Below, one piece after another: positions 19,485 through 32,253 of a stretch of DNA of 64,000 nt. The stretch's first letter is position 1; each line of letters starts with the position of its first letter. A program made the translations under genes and the position numbers. Source of the DNA: Scilla litardierei (Eukaryota; Streptophyta; Magnoliopsida; Asparagales; Asparagaceae); contig CM061142.1 of NCBI GenBank assembly GCA_030789695.1, forward strand, positions 275,583,043-275,647,042. The letters are read 5' to 3'. The notes beneath the pieces were generated by a model that had not been told where the DNA came from, made no database searches, and saw nothing but the letters and a program-made list of their open reading frames with translations.

Positions 19485-19835
19485 CCCACTCAGCCGAGTG
19501 ACAAACCCTGTACAATTACAGTAAGTTCGGGATTTTGGGGGTCTGCCTTCGGAAGGTGACTCGGCCGAGTGGATTTACTCACTCGGCCGAGGGGATTTTC
19601 TCGCTCGGCCGAGTGGAAACTCTGAAAAGCCTGTACATTTACAGTAAGTCGGCCTCTTTTTGAAGTGGATTTTCCCATGCCACTTGGGCGAGGGGATTTC
19701 CATGCTCGGCCGAGTGGACTATCGTCACTCGACCGAGTGCATGCCGATTTTCTTCTGTTGATGCGTGTCCGTTCTGGCCGGCCGAGTGGTCTTCTGGCTC
19801 GGCCGAGTGAGTACTTCACTCGGCCGAGTGAGATG
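19485..19835. repeat. CG-palindrome array, A3 3' LTR
   Basis: About ten copies or variants of CACTCGGCCGAGTG lie in the same position as in A1 and A2. The matching array of the 5' LTR is at 45332-45700. Confidence 0.88.
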
Positions 19836-20140
19836 CTGCAAATGCCCAATCTTCATCTTTTCGCCTCCTCGTCGCTCCTACGACGTTCCTTCTTCCTCCA
19901 CTTGTCTTCCATCGCCGAATAGCCCTCAAAAGAGCCTCGGGTGACACTCCGGAGTGGGTGCAAATCCTCTTGATCTCAAAATCACTCTGAATCGCTCCAT
20001 ATCTCCTGAAATACGACAAAAATAAGAAATCGTGAAAAGCATCGCAATATTGCCGAATAATCGTGAAAAACACGAGATGAGCGATTAAAGTGGCATGCAA
20101 ACATGCAGAAAGAAAGAGGGTGTAAAATACGGAGCGATCA

Positions 20141-22070
20141 AAATCCCCCAAGCTTACCTCTTACTCGTCCTCGAGGAAGATGAGTAAAAAGCGAGCCCGA
20201 CGGGCAAAATGATGGAAAAGAGGGAAAAATAAGAAAAATAAAAATAAAAACAAAAACAAAAATAGAATAGAAAGCGAAGAAGAGAGGCGCTAGATCATTA
20301 TCTCAGGACGTGGGTTTTGCTTACTCATATAGCATGCATTGAATATAAAACACATGTCACAGAATTTTATTTCGATATCATAGTATAATAATGCATTCGA
20401 AATAGAAAACCCCGAAAATATCAAAATGGTTTGAATTATGGAATCATTCTAGGATTAGCATCGTCTGAAGCATCTAAATTGGTATGCATAACCATAGATC
20501 ACACACTTTTCAATTGAATGCTTTCTATAAGGAGTATAAGAGATATCACACGATATGGAATACTAAGAATAGAAAAGTATGGTTTTCATGAAATGAATGC
20601 TAAGTGTCGATTTCTGGATTTCGTGAAACTTTAGCAATCTCACCGAGTATAGAAGATTACTTAGCCTAGGTTGTCATGCACCGTCAAGTGGTCACTCTCT
20701 CACACATCATTGGATCCTCTCCCCCAAGCTTATCCATAAGCGTGGTGGCATAAAAAAAATCAATATTTACATTCCCCATTTCTTTTGAAGCTCCAAAAAT
20801 AGTAAAAACAAAAAGAGGGAAGAAAGAGAGAAAGAGTATGAGATGGGATCGTTATGAACTTCTTTTCTCTTTTCTTTTCTTTTTCTCATTTTTTGAATAA
20901 ACATATATGCATAAGTGATCCCAAATCAAAAGAGAGATGGATATACAAGTATATATTTTTTTCTTTTTGATTTTGGGGATTTGGAGCATGAAAATAAATA
21001 ACGGGGGAAATGCCGATAATAGACTTGCTAGGGGGGATTCACCAATGAATATCAAATAGAAAAATGATGCTCAAGATATGTGGAGAAAGAAATAAATGTA
21101 TCGCTCGGTTCACTCTATAGGACGTGCATGACAACTTTCAGCAGAGTAATATAATCTACCCAGTTTAATCTCAAAAAGTAAACTAGTCCAGATATATCAC
21201 CCTAGCAAACATTCAATCAACCTGAAGGTGAAGCGTACAATTCATGCAATAAGAAGTGATATGAGAAAGGAAAGCATTACTCCAAATATAAACAGACAAT
21301 GCGTGAAGCTTGGTGTGTTTTCTCTGAAAAGCATACATATGAATCATCAGACATCAGCTAATAACAGAATTTCATCCATATTCATACAGGAAAAAGAGTC
21401 GGTTACTATTTCAAAATGCAAAGCAGAACATATCATATGATATCTGAAACAAAAGCTATGCCGTGACAAGATAGCATGCGTATAGAGATAAGCTAACACC
21501 ACGTCGTCGTCATCACAGAAAAATCATCTCTAGCAAAAGATGAAAGAAATAAAGATAAACGAAAATAGAACTATATATACAATGCGGCATACTCAAAAAA
21601 GGAAAAGAAAACGTGATGCATGATAAAAACTGAAAAAGTGGTGAAAATAAGTGCAAAAAGTGGAAAGAAAATGTGAGAAATAAAAAATAAAGGGTGGCAA
21701 AAATGAAAATGTGTGAGAACTCACTCCCCCAAGCTGAAGTGCACAGTGTCCTCATGTGCAAAGTGTGGCACACCGAGAGACGTGAAGTGGGTGGGGTGGG
21801 TGAGGATGCATGCATGATGAAAAAGAAATAAAAATAAAATAAAATAAAAAAGAAAATAAGATGCGAATAAATGGGATGCATGCAAAGATCAGGATGGTGC
21901 AAATATAAGTGTACCCAAAAAGTTTCTCCCTCTCTCCCAAAAAGATATAAAAAAGATATGATCAGGAAGGCACCAAAATAATACGTGGAGGAGGGGGGCA
22001 AAAAATCAATCAGGCCCAAGAACAAACGGGCAGAAAAATGGCAAAAATATCAGAGGCATCGAGAGTGTGC
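20141..22070 (-). other. A3 polypurine tract and 3' noncoding region
   Basis: GCTTGGGGGATTT on the minus strand abuts the LTR start (20141-20153) and is the likely polypurine tract; two other GCTTGGGGGAG blocks occur at about 20722 and 21726. The rest is AT-rich with many A/G runs. No coding domain is visible. Confidence 0.65.
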
Positions 22071-24077
22071 CTAAGCTGGTGGTGGGGCTGCACCAGCACC
22101 GTCCTGTGGCGGAGGTGGAGGTGGAGGTGGTGGGCGTGGTATCTGCTGGGTGGGTGTGGGTGGTAGAGGCAGACGCGCCAGAATCTGATTCAGACAAGCC
22201 TGAATATCGGGAAGCATGGCGACGCGGGACTGCACAGAACTGACCGTGGCAGAGAGAGCCCTAAAGTCTCCTCGAAGTCCACTAACAGCCCCCTCAAGAG
22301 CGCGAAGGCTCTAAACTAGAGAGTCAGGGGGTGGTGGAGCGGAGGGACACATATGTCTAACAGGTGAGGTGCGGGGCTGTCTCTGGCGGGAAGCGTATAG
22401 GATGGGGCCAGCAGGGTAGTGTGGAAGGGGTGCTGTGCTCAGTAAGTGATGCCCAGCCTCAGTGTGAGGCTGGGACGCAGGCTGGGTCGAAGCAGAAGAA
22501 GAAGCAGCAGAAGTGGAAGGTAAAATGTGCAACGAGGAAGCAGGAGAGGTCAGTGACGCAGAAGTGGGGACAGATGTCACGACGCTCTCGGTATAAACAG
22601 GGGCGGTGGAGACCGTAAGGTCGACGACTGGGGAGGCAGTGTAGGGTACAAAAGTGGACTCCCCAGGAGCCGTCGACAGCAATCAGGAGAGGGTCTCCAC
22701 AGTAGCAGAAGAGGAAGACTCGTCGCTCTCTAGAATGGTGGTGGGATGCTCGGGGCTCAGAGAGGTGATAGGCGCAACGGACATAGGCTCAGCGGTGGTG
22801 GTGGTGGTGGTGGTGGACTCAGCTATAGTGCTCCCGACACTGACAGCCGTGTGGACAGAAGTGTCGGAAAGTGCAGAAAGTGCAGGCACGGGCTGAGGGA
22901 TCACGGGGTCAACAGGTGGTGCAGGGGGTGCCTGCCCAGCATCCTCAGCCTCAAGCACGTAGGCAGCGGGGATAAGGAGATCCATCGCTGGAATCCAATC
23001 CCCATAGGCCGGTCCAATGTGTGTCTGAGCGAGGCTCGGAAGAACCATGTAGTCAGCACTAAAGGGACCGTGCAACCACACCCAGTGCCTGCGACCGTGG
23101 GGACGAAGCATCTTCATCCGGGCCATAACATCTATCGAAAGTGCGGTGGGGCCTGGAGCTCGACGTAAGTCGTCAGGTAAGTCCACGCCGGTCATAAGGG
23201 CTAGAAGTGTGATCAGACCGCCGCAACAAATAGGTGAGCGAGCGCTCACCGAAATGATGATGCGGTCCAGAAACCAACTAGCAATGTCAATCTCGACGGT
23301 GGGGACCAGGTCGTCGCTACCCCTATCCAGAACCCTAGGGCGAGTCATTGCGTAGAGCATATATAGCTCTGGCGTAGACATGGTCCCGGGCTCGTTCCTC
23401 GCTAGGAAAGTAGTCGCCATGAGGCGCTGTGCAATGCGGAGGCAGGGGTGCAGGATAGCTGAGGCCTTGGCCCTACTAAGGTCAAAGCCAAGTGGGGATC
23501 CCGTGATCCGTGTCCAGAAGGTGGAGGTGTCGAACGACGGGGGTGGGATGTGCGTGGGAGCATAGGCACGGTCAGGGACAGGGACAACGGGCCACTGGAA
23601 GAATGCCCTAAGCATGTCGAGAGTGATCTCGCACTCTCGATCCATCAAGCGGAATGTGCATCCTCTAGGGGTCCAGTCAATAGAGCTCAGGACCTCCAGT
23701 GTCAGATGGATGTAAGTATCCGCCGACACTGCCAGAAAATCACGCCATCCCATGTTGTCGTACAACGTGAGAAGCCCCTCGAGTACCCCTAGGCGGTCAA
23801 GGTCAGCTAGGTGTGCAAACCTAGAGGGTACTATCGAGCGATGGCAGATACGCTCGAATCTGGCACGGTGTGCGTCATTTCGAAACGTGATCCCCATCGG
23901 ACCGACAACGGGAGCGGGTGGAGGGACAGGATCGGCAGGGATAGGCTGTGTGGGTGGCGGTGGCAGTGGCGGGCTAGGTGGAGGGGAGTCCTCCCTAGCG
24001 TGAGAGGGACCATGATCATCGGTCCTCCTCCGCTTGGGAGCGGATCCCCGTGTACGCGGCCTAGTGCGCGGCGGCAT
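22071..24077 (-). pseudogene. A3 Athila-type env-like ORF, two in-frame stops
   Basis: This is the third ORF characteristic of Athila elements, often called env-like; its function is unproven. It starts MPPRTRPRTRGSAPKRRR, a basic, possibly nuclear-localising N-terminus followed by a Pro-rich stretch. A conserved helical region follows at about residues 60-300 (RFAHLADLDRLGVLEGLL, LTLEVLSSIDW, FRLMDRECEITLDMLRAFF), which I recognise as the Athila ORF-1 family. A Ser/Thr-rich region comes next. The same frame continues past a TGA (22683-22685, likely from CGA) and a TAG (22311-22313) to a coiled-coil-like segment, a Pro-rich end and a final TAG at 22071. Undamaged length would be about 668 residues. 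No clear transmembrane span is seen. Confidence 0.82.
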
Positions 24078-25244
24078 GTGTGCCGCGAGACGTGTCCCAA
24101 CTCAATAAATACAGTGATGTGCTAAATAATGGAACGAGTGTACCTGAACACGCCACGAGAGCAATAAGTGGTGCGTGCGAGGAGATGCCTCTGCCACGAA
24201 GCTAAATGCGCGTCCAAAAGCTCCCCAAAGATCCCCCAAGCTAGCCTACAAATCAAACGATCAAATCAGCGAATAATATTCAATATGTGTTGGGGAGATG
24301 GGGGATAATAGATAGATATAAAAATTAATTTGGGTTAGGGGCTCGAAGGGCGTACGGATCAAGAAAAACAAGGAGAAGAGGGGCTTTTGGGGCAAAAGAG
24401 GGTGATTGGTGGCGGTGGAGGCCGGCGCCGGCGAGGTGGAGCGGCGGCCGGTGGTTGGCGTGGCTCCCCACGGTGATCGTCGGCGAGAGTGGCTCGATTC
24501 GGGCGTGGGGTGCGAAGCAGCGATCGAGGGGAAAGCGAGCGATGGTTTGATTTGGGAAATTTGGGTTTTTAGAAATTCGCGCCCGCCGCTGCTGCTTATA
24601 TATAGGAAATGTTATGACTCGGCCGAGTGACAATGTCACTCGGCCGAGGGCGTAAACGAAAAAGAATTTCAAAAAATCTCCTTGCCGCTTACGACTCGGC
24701 TGAGTGTCTTTGCTTCACTCGGCCGAAGGGAGAAACACCACTCGGTCGAGTGGCTCTGCCACTCGGTCGAGTGGCTCTGCCACTCGGCAATTTTTAGGCT
24801 AGGAGGGTATCTGTTCCACTCGGCCGAGTGACAAGTCACTCGCCCGAGTGGCAATTAAAACTAAAACTTACAGAAATTGACAGAGAGTTGGTCTGCAGAA
24901 ACTTCCATGTTTGGTGCTCCACTCGGCCGAGTGGAGTCTTTGCTCGGCCGAGTGGCATATGCTACTCGGCCGAGTGACGTGCTGTTTTCTGCATCGGCTC
25001 TCCGTTTTTGCTCTGGTCTCTGTTTTTCTTCCTCCAGTCTGTTTCTTCCTCCTCCTAAGGCCTGAACGCATTCCTGGAGCGCTCTTCCTTGCCTCGATCA
25101 TCCTCCATATGGTTGATCTCCCTTTCTCCTTCTCCTATCACGAAAAATAGGACCCGTTGTCACGATTTTCATGGACAAAACATTCTAAAAACTAACAAAA
25201 GGCTAAACCAAAAATGAAAATCAAATAAAAATAATGCAAAAACC
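24078..25244 (-). promoter_or_regulatory. Internal promoter and leader before A3 env-like ORF
   Basis: On the minus strand a conserved block (about 25150-24990) is followed by a palindrome array (24985-24613), a TATATATAA box (24596-24604), a GC-rich leader resembling a plant gene 5' UTR, an AT-rich stretch and GATTTGTAG/GCT (about 24245), which resembles a splice acceptor. The ATG is at 24077. The same layout is kept in A2 (11655-12685). This suggests the env-like gene has its own transcript, possibly with a leader intron; the intron is inferred. Confidence 0.55.
24613..24985. repeat. CG-palindrome array upstream of env-like promoter in A3
   Basis: About eleven copies or variants of ACTCGGCCGAGT, including CACTCGGTCGAGTGG twice in tandem, lie upstream of the TATA box and outside the LTR. 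Confidence 0.88.
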
Positions 25245-25292
25245 GTCGGGTTGCCTCCCGACAAGCGCGCGTTTAAGGTCGTGAGCTCGACC
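25245..25292 (-). repeat. Twin hairpins after A3 pol stop
   Basis: GGTCG-AGCTCA-CGACC and GTCGGG-AGGCAA-CCCGAC on the minus strand have the same stems and loops as after A2's gag-protease ORF. Confidence 0.75.
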
Positions 25293-25307
25293 CCTTAAGA
25301 TATTCGT

Positions 25308-28300
25308 TTAGCTTGTGATATTGGGTGCATACGAGATGCACCCGTCAAACTTGTCGGGAAGGCCGCTTGGGTTCGGGTCATGATGTTCATCGGTCTTCCT
25401 CGATGCCTCCTCATCATGGGCAATGTTGGGGGATAAGTCCCCCAAGCTAGAGCTTGTTCCTATCTTCTTCTTTACCGGTGACACCGATCTTTCGTTCGGT
25501 GGAGCTTTCTTCGGATTCTTGGCCCTTGAGAGCTTACAAAGCTCTCGTATTCTTGCGACATCAGCGTCGCCTTCATCATCATCCGTGGATATATCTGGAG
25601 GGTCCTCCAATTTCTCTTCTTCACCCGAAGCTTGGCCTTCTTCGAAGCCATCGTCATGGAGAGCACCAATGGAGTGGGGGATTGCTTCTTCAATCACTTC
25701 ATCGAGAAGATATGAAAGATCGTGGGGGTGTCCCTTGAGTAGATATACGCAATTCACTTCACCGGAGGGGACTCCTTCGGAATAATGCTTGAGCCATTGT
25801 CCATTCACCTTGAATGTGGCTCCGTCTTTCCCTTCCAATTCAAAAGCTCCTCCCGGTTGTATGTGCTTAATGGTGAATGGTCCAGACCATCGCGATCTCA
25901 ATTTTCCGGGAAAGAGGCGGAGCCGGGAATTGAATAGGAGGACTTTATCTCCGACCTTGAAGTCTGTGACTGTGATGCGTGCGTCGTGGAGGATTTTAGT
26001 TCTTTCCTTATAGATCCTTGTGCTCTCATAAGCATCACGTCTAATCTCATCAAGCTCATTGATGTCTAAGAGTCGCCTCACCGCCGCACTCTTGTAGTCA
26101 TAGTTGAATGTCTTAATAGCCCAATATGCGCGGTGCTCCAACTCTACCGGCGAGTGACAAGCTTTCCCATAAACAAGTCGGTACGGTGTGGTGCCAATAG
26201 GAGTGCGAAAGGCCGTACGATAAGCCCATAGTGCATCATCCAATTTCATTGACCAATCTTTTCTAGATCTATCTACGGTCTTTTCTAGAATTTGCTTGAT
26301 TTCTCGGTTCGACACCTCCACTTGGCCACTCGTTTGGGGATGGTATGCCATGCCAACTCTATGATTCACCCCATATCTTTTCAACATTGCTTCAAATTTG
26401 TTCTCTATAAAGTGGCTTCCTCCATCGCTTATCAAAGTACGAGGCACTCCAAAGCGTGGGAAGATATTATGCTTGAAAAACTTGGATACCACCCTCGCAT
26501 CATTAGTAGGGGTCGCAATGGCTTCCACCCATTTAGAGACGTAGTCCACGGCTAGTAAGATATACTTGTTTCCCTTGCTTGACGGAAAAGGTCACATGAA
26601 GTCCACTCCCCAACAATCGAATAGCTTAACTTCTAGAATGGGCCTCATTGGCATCTCGTTTCGCCTTGATATATTCCCGGTCCTTTGGCATCAATCGCAT
26701 CCCTTGACGAAGTCATGCGTATCCTTGAACAGGGTCGGCCAAAAGAATCCGCATTGCAATATCTTAGCGGTGGTCTTAGATGAGGTGTGATATCCCCCGC
26801 ATGACATACCACGGCAATGCAAGATGATAGACGCGGCCTCCTCCTTGGAAACACATCTCCGAATAACACCATCCTTGCAAATCTTGAAGAGATAAGGATC
26901 TTACCAAAAATAATTTCGGACTTCGTGCATAAACCTCCTCTTTTGTTGCGTGGGCATTCCGCATGGTTTTATCCCACAAGCCAAATAATTGACGAAATCC
27001 GCATACCAAGGCATCTCTCCGGTCCTTATGGCATATAGCCTCTCATCAACAAAGGTGTCATCGATAGGTAGGCTCTCGTCCTCCTCGCCGTGAACAAGCC
27101 TAGACAAGTGGTCTGCCACTACGTTGTCCGTTCCCTTCTTGTCCCTAATCTCCAAGTCAAATTCTTGCAACAAAAGTATCCATCTTATCAATCTTGGTTT
27201 TGCCTCTTTCTTGCTTAGAAGATACTTCAATACCGCATGGTCGGTGTGGACAATAACCTTGGATCCAAGGAGGTAGGAACGGAACTTCTCGATGGAGTAG
27301 ACAACCGCTAAAAGCTCTTTCTCGGTGGTAGTATAATTTTTCTGCGCGTCGTCCAATGTCTTGCTAGCATAGAATATAGCATGAAGCTTCTTGTCTTTCC
27401 TTTGTCCTAGCACCGCTCTGATGGTTTGGTCACTTGCATCACACATGAGCTCGAAGGGAAGGCTCCAATCCGGCGGTTGCATGATGGGGGTGAAGATGAG
27501 TGCTTCCTTCAACGTATTAAATTCTTGCAAGCACTCTCCTGAAAAGACAAAGGGGCATCTTTAGCAAGTAAGGAAGTGAGTGGTCGGGCAATTAGGGCAA
27601 AGTCTTTGATAAAACGACGATAAAACCCCGCATGACCAAGGAAGCCTCTAATGCCCTTTACATTAATAGGGGGAGGGAGTTTTTTGATTACCTCAACTTT
27701 CACCTTATCAACCTCAATCCCTCGAGAGGACACAAGAAGCCCAAGCACTATCCCCTCGGTGACCATAAAATGACATTTTTCCCAATTAAGAGTGGGATTG
27801 TTTTGTTGGCATCGTTTGAGGACTTTAGTAAGATTAGCCAAACAAGAATCAAACTCACTTCCATACACAGAAAAATCATCCATGAAGACGTCCATAATAT
27901 TTTCAATGTAATCAGAAAAGATTGGTGTCATGCACCTTTGAAAAGTGGCGGGAGCATTACAAAGTCCAAAGGGAATTCTACGATAGGCATATGTACCACA
28001 AGGACATGTGAAAGTGGTCTTTTCTTGGTCGTCTTCATGCAAGGGAATTTGAAAGAACCCCGAATACCCATCCAAATAACAAAAGTATTTGTGTTTAGCA
28101 AGACGCTCAAGCATTTGATCAATGAAGGGTAATGGGTAATGGTCTTTTCTGGTGGCCTTATTTAGTTTCCTATAATCAATGCACATCCGCCATCCCGTGA
28201 CAGTGCGTGTAGAAATGGGTTCTCCCTTATCATTTTTTACAACGGTCATTCCTCCTTTTTTAGGAACAACGTGAACGGGGCTAACCCACCGGCTATCAGA

Positions 28301-29143
28301 GATAGGGTAAATAATGCCGGCTTCGAGTAACTTAAGAATTTCATTCTTAACCACCTCCTTCATGTTGGGGTTCAACCGCCTTTGAGGCTCTATCGAGGTG
28401 GCTTCAGTGTTTTCCAACTGGATTCTCTGCGTGCAAAGCCTATGGCTTATTCCTTTAAGGTCAGAGATGGTGTAGCCAAGCACATCCTTGTGACTCCTAA
28501 GAACATCTAAAAGTCTTTCTAGTTGATCATGGTTGAGGTGGGCATTAACAATGACTGGGTAGGTCAATTTGTTACCCAAGAAAGCGTACCTTAGATTTGG
28601 TGGTAATTGTTTAAGCTCTACCTCAGGTGGCGCTGTACCCTCTACTTCCTCTGCTTGTGAGAGTTCGACTTCTTCATCAATATCTGAGTCTAGTTCTTGC
28701 TCATGCGGTGCGCTCTTGTGTGGAGGCTCAGATTCGCCTCTTAGCGAGGACGGTGCATCGGAATAGACACTACACACCTCCGTGTGGGCATCGATGGGAT
28801 CGCCATTGAGCTCTGGTCCAAGCCTGAGATCAAGAGATGCGTCAGTGAGTTCACAAAAATAAGAGTAAGGGTCGTAGAGTATACTTCCCTGAATCTCGGC
28901 TTGATCAATGGATTCCTCGAAAGAGTAGTACTCTTCAATGCATGTTCCTCCCTTTTCAAAATATAACTTGTCGTCCCTCACATCAACTCTGATGTCGCCC
29001 TCTATAGTCCCTTCCGGGGAGATTTGACCCATCACAAAAATGAAAAATTGTTGCTCAATGGGGTCCTCGATATCAACGGCGAATGCCCCTGTGGCATGGA
29101 CCTCATCAACAAGTTCTTTAAGAAGGCTAGCAAAGGTGTCATC
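25308..29143 (-). pseudogene. A3 pol: RT, RNase H, integrase and shared tail
   Basis: Pol of an Athila-type Ty3 element, starting at the ATG at 36093 on the far side of F. It opens with a long acidic region (PPNLRYAFLG near its end). RT shows FLDGYSGF-like YLDGYSGFFQIPLHEDD, PFGLCNAPATFQRCM and VFMDDFSVYG. RNase H shows [25 protein letters not shown] and [11 protein letters not shown]. Integrase shows [23 protein letters not shown] and [12 protein letters not shown]. Lesions: a 1-bp deletion near 27560, a TAA at about 26901 after NYFW, and a TGA at about 26592 in the integrase DFM(stop)PFPS segment. After integrase the frame runs straight into the [11 protein letters not shown]...[10 protein letters not shown] tail (about 25709-25308), the same tail that ends gag-protease in A1 and A2. 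Confidence 0.93.
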
Positions 29144-29670
29144 TGTAGGATCCCATCATAAGATGATAGAGGATCGAAAGAGAGAAGAGACTTACGTTAG
29201 CGTACGCTTCACTATAGTCTCTGAACTTCGGCCTTGGATTTGCCACAACAGTCGGTACTTTGTCACAGAGGATCAAAGCAGCGTTTCACCGTCTAAATCT
29301 CTATTTGGAAGAAGAACTTAATGGAAGGGAGAAGAGGACAAATAAGTTGCCTTATGCAAACTTATGGCATGAAGGATTAGCCTTAAAAGACATACCCTTG
29401 GGTCCTATTTATAGGCCAAGGGGGTAGTTATTGTAGGAAATAACTACATATAAGCTTATTAGCCTATATTAGCACCATTCCTTATCCTCTTCCTTATGCA
29501 CTTATCAAGTGCCTTTATGCACTTATAAAGTGACTTTTTCCACTTATCGAGTGGTCCTTTTCACACATGAAAAGGTTCCCTTCGCACATGCTTTCATGCA
29601 CATGACATCTGAGGTCCATAGACCCTCATACATCCCCTCATGGGTGTATACATGTCGTCCATATCCAACA
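29144..29670 (-). repeat. F 3' LTR
   Basis: 527 bp, TGTAGGATCC to CCATATCCAACA on the plus strand. The polypurine tract abuts it at 29671. Confidence 0.93.
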
Positions 29671-30685
29671 TCTCCCACTCACACTTGAGGGGATTGTAAG
29701 GAAACATCTTTTCCTTTAGTTCTTCTGTTTATCATACTGAGAAATAGACCGTGTGACCGTCATGCGCATATAGTACGCTGTTGTGCACTTGTTAGAGATA
29801 CACAACACTCCTTGGGGTGCAAAGTTGAGTAGATCAACGCATGCTTTACCCTAGATTATTTCTTCACATTTCTTATACTTTATATTCAACAATTGAATCC
29901 CATCTGGATTACAATTGGCTGGCCAGCTTTGAATCTCTAAAGTCTAAATGTGAATATGAATTTAATCTTCCTCTTCTTGCGATCCTTTCGATCTTGACTT
30001 GACTCGCTTTTCTAACATGCCCCGCCGGACCGAATTAACCATAGTCCATAAGCAACATGCTAAGACAGCGATCACCTAGTCAAATCTAAAGGAACCAATT
30101 AGAGTCTATAAGGGAAAGAAGTTTAAGACCCATGTGGTCTTTGGGTCTCATATAATAGTAAACAAAGTTACTATTCTAACCCAATGGCCAAATGCATACG
30201 TAGTATGAATACGTATTACAACATCACTCTTTTCCCATGGAGCGTATGTCTGAATGATGTTATAAGGATGATGATCAGAAACCACAATGTCTGACTTTGA
30301 GTCCTTTTTACTACTCATTAATTTCCTGGACCCACATCCCGCATAAGACAGAAAAGATTTCAAAATCCTCTTAGATCTTTTGTAAGCATCCATATGATGC
30401 AGATCTTTCATACGACCATTTTGTTTAAGTCATGACTCTAAATCATCCGTCTGACGATTTTGACTTTAAACAGGTCTCATCTTTATCTTATCCGTCTGAT
30501 AGAATAAAGGCGGTTGCTCATATGAGAGAGCCAACCTAAATCTATCCGACATACTAGAAAATATAGCTGAGATTAAAAGAAATGTACACAAACATTTTCA
30601 AGAAACTCATACGCAATGTCGAAAAGAACTTATTCTGTTATTAATTTTGATCTTTCATAGACATGGGAATATACATTGATACAAC
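29671..30685 (-). other. F polypurine tract and 3' noncoding region
   Basis: GTGAGTGGGAGA on the minus strand (29671-29682) next to the LTR is the likely polypurine tract; E has the same sequence. The remaining kilobase is homologous to 37921-38962 of E and shows no ORF with a recognisable domain. Confidence 0.8.
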
Positions 30686-32253
30686 TCAGCTCTTACGCAA
30701 TCCTTGAGATGAAAAGTGTTTGTAAAACACATCTCTGGGGATCGCCTTAGTAAGAGGATCCGCTATCATCTCAAGCGTAGATATGTACCTAATGTCTACC
30801 TTCTTGTTCTTATCATAGTCTTTTGCAAATTTGTAGCGGATATCAATGTGTTTGGTCTTACAGTGGAATTTTGGATCTTTGACATAGGCTATAGATGCTT
30901 GACTGTCACTGTATATTGGTACAGCACCTGAGTCACTTGCATCAATTAGCTTGTCTAAGAACCTCCTAAGCCAAACAGCTTCTTGGACCGCCATGCTAAA
31001 TGCTACAAATTCGGCTTTCATAGTTGAAAGTGTGATGCAGGATTGCTTCTTGTTACTCTAGGATATTGCACCAGATCCGAGTAGAAAAACATGTCCTGAG
31101 GTCGATCGTCGCTCATCGAGATCACCCGCCCAATCAGCATCAGTGTAGCCTTCGAGCCTCAAGGCATCTCCTTGATAGCATAAAGCATAGTCCGCAGTCC
31201 CTTTAAGATACCGCATTATCCTCTTAACCGCTTTCCAGTGTGCTTGCCCTGGATTGGATTGGTAACGACTTACCATTCCAACGGCAAAACAGATGTCCGG
31301 TCTTGTACACATTATAGCATACATAAGACTACCAACTGCACTGGAATATGGAACTTTTTCCATAATTTCCTTTTCTTTTTGGCTCTTTGGACACATTTTC
31401 AGACATAAATTATGGCATTTGCTTATAGGAGTATCAACGGACTTACAGTCATGCATATAAAAACGTTCTAGAACCTTCTTTATATAAGTCTCTTGTGAAA
31501 GAGAAAGAAGTTTCTTCGAACGATTCCTTGAAATCTTAACTCCAGAGATATATGCGGCTTCTCCCATGTCCTTCATCTCAAATACTGATGAAAGCCAAGC
31601 CTTGATATCCATCACAAATCCCCTGTCATTACCGGCTATTAAAATTTCATCTACATATAGAGACATAATAACATACTTGCTTTTGATCCTCTTGATATAT
31701 ACACAGTTATCTTCATCAAGCATGGTAAAACCATTTGATAAGACAACTTCTTGAAATGGTATATACCATTGCCTCGAGGATTGTTTAAGACCATATATAG
31801 ACTTACGAAGTTTACAAACCTTATGTTCGTTTCCTTCTTTTACAAACCATGTTGGTTGTTCCATATAGATCTCCTCGTCCAATTCTCTATTGAGAAAGGC
31901 AGTCTTTACATCCATTTGATGTAATTCGAGGTCTAAGCAAGCTACCAAAGCCAGAATCAAGCGAATCGAGGTAAAACGAACAATAGGTGAGAAGGTCTCT
32001 TCGTAGTCTATCCCTTCCTATTGCGTAAAACCTTTCGCGACAAGGCGAGCTTTATATCTGTCTATAGAACCATCAGCATTATGCTTGATCTTAAGAACCC
32101 ATTTGTTCCCAATAGCTCTACGTCCTCTGGGTAAGTCAACCAAGTCCCAGACTCGGTTAATTTTCATGGATTCTAATTCCTCCTTCATCGCTTCCATCCA
32201 TTTGTCTTTTGTAGGGCATGATACTGTTTGAAAGTAGCAGGCTCGTCATCTTC
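30686..32253 (-). pseudogene. F reverse transcriptase-RNase H, broken
   Basis: Homologous to the second half of E pol. RT motifs: HQMDVKTAFLNRELDEEIY, SIYGLKQSSRQWY and SLYVDEILIAG. The catalytic YVDD box reads YVDE. RNase H motifs: YTDADWAGDLDERR, AEFVAFSMAVQEAVW, YSDSQASIAY and KTKHIDIRYKF. Stops lie at about 32210-31960 and 31058, with a frame break around 31040 between the two RNase H parts. It is inactive. Confidence 0.92.

Larger units (their letters stand above)
18345..20140 (-). repeat. A3 3' LTR
   Basis: This is 1796 bp, uninterrupted. Ends are TGATCGCTCCG...GTCGATCA on the minus strand, and TSD GTAAT precedes it on the plus strand. It holds hairpins at 18715-19015 and palindromes at 19485-19835. 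Confidence 0.95.

Noticed and set aside
22746..24125. Plus-strand open frames of 70-140 codons
   Set aside because: Antisense shadows of the GC-rich Athila-type env-like ORF on the minus strand.
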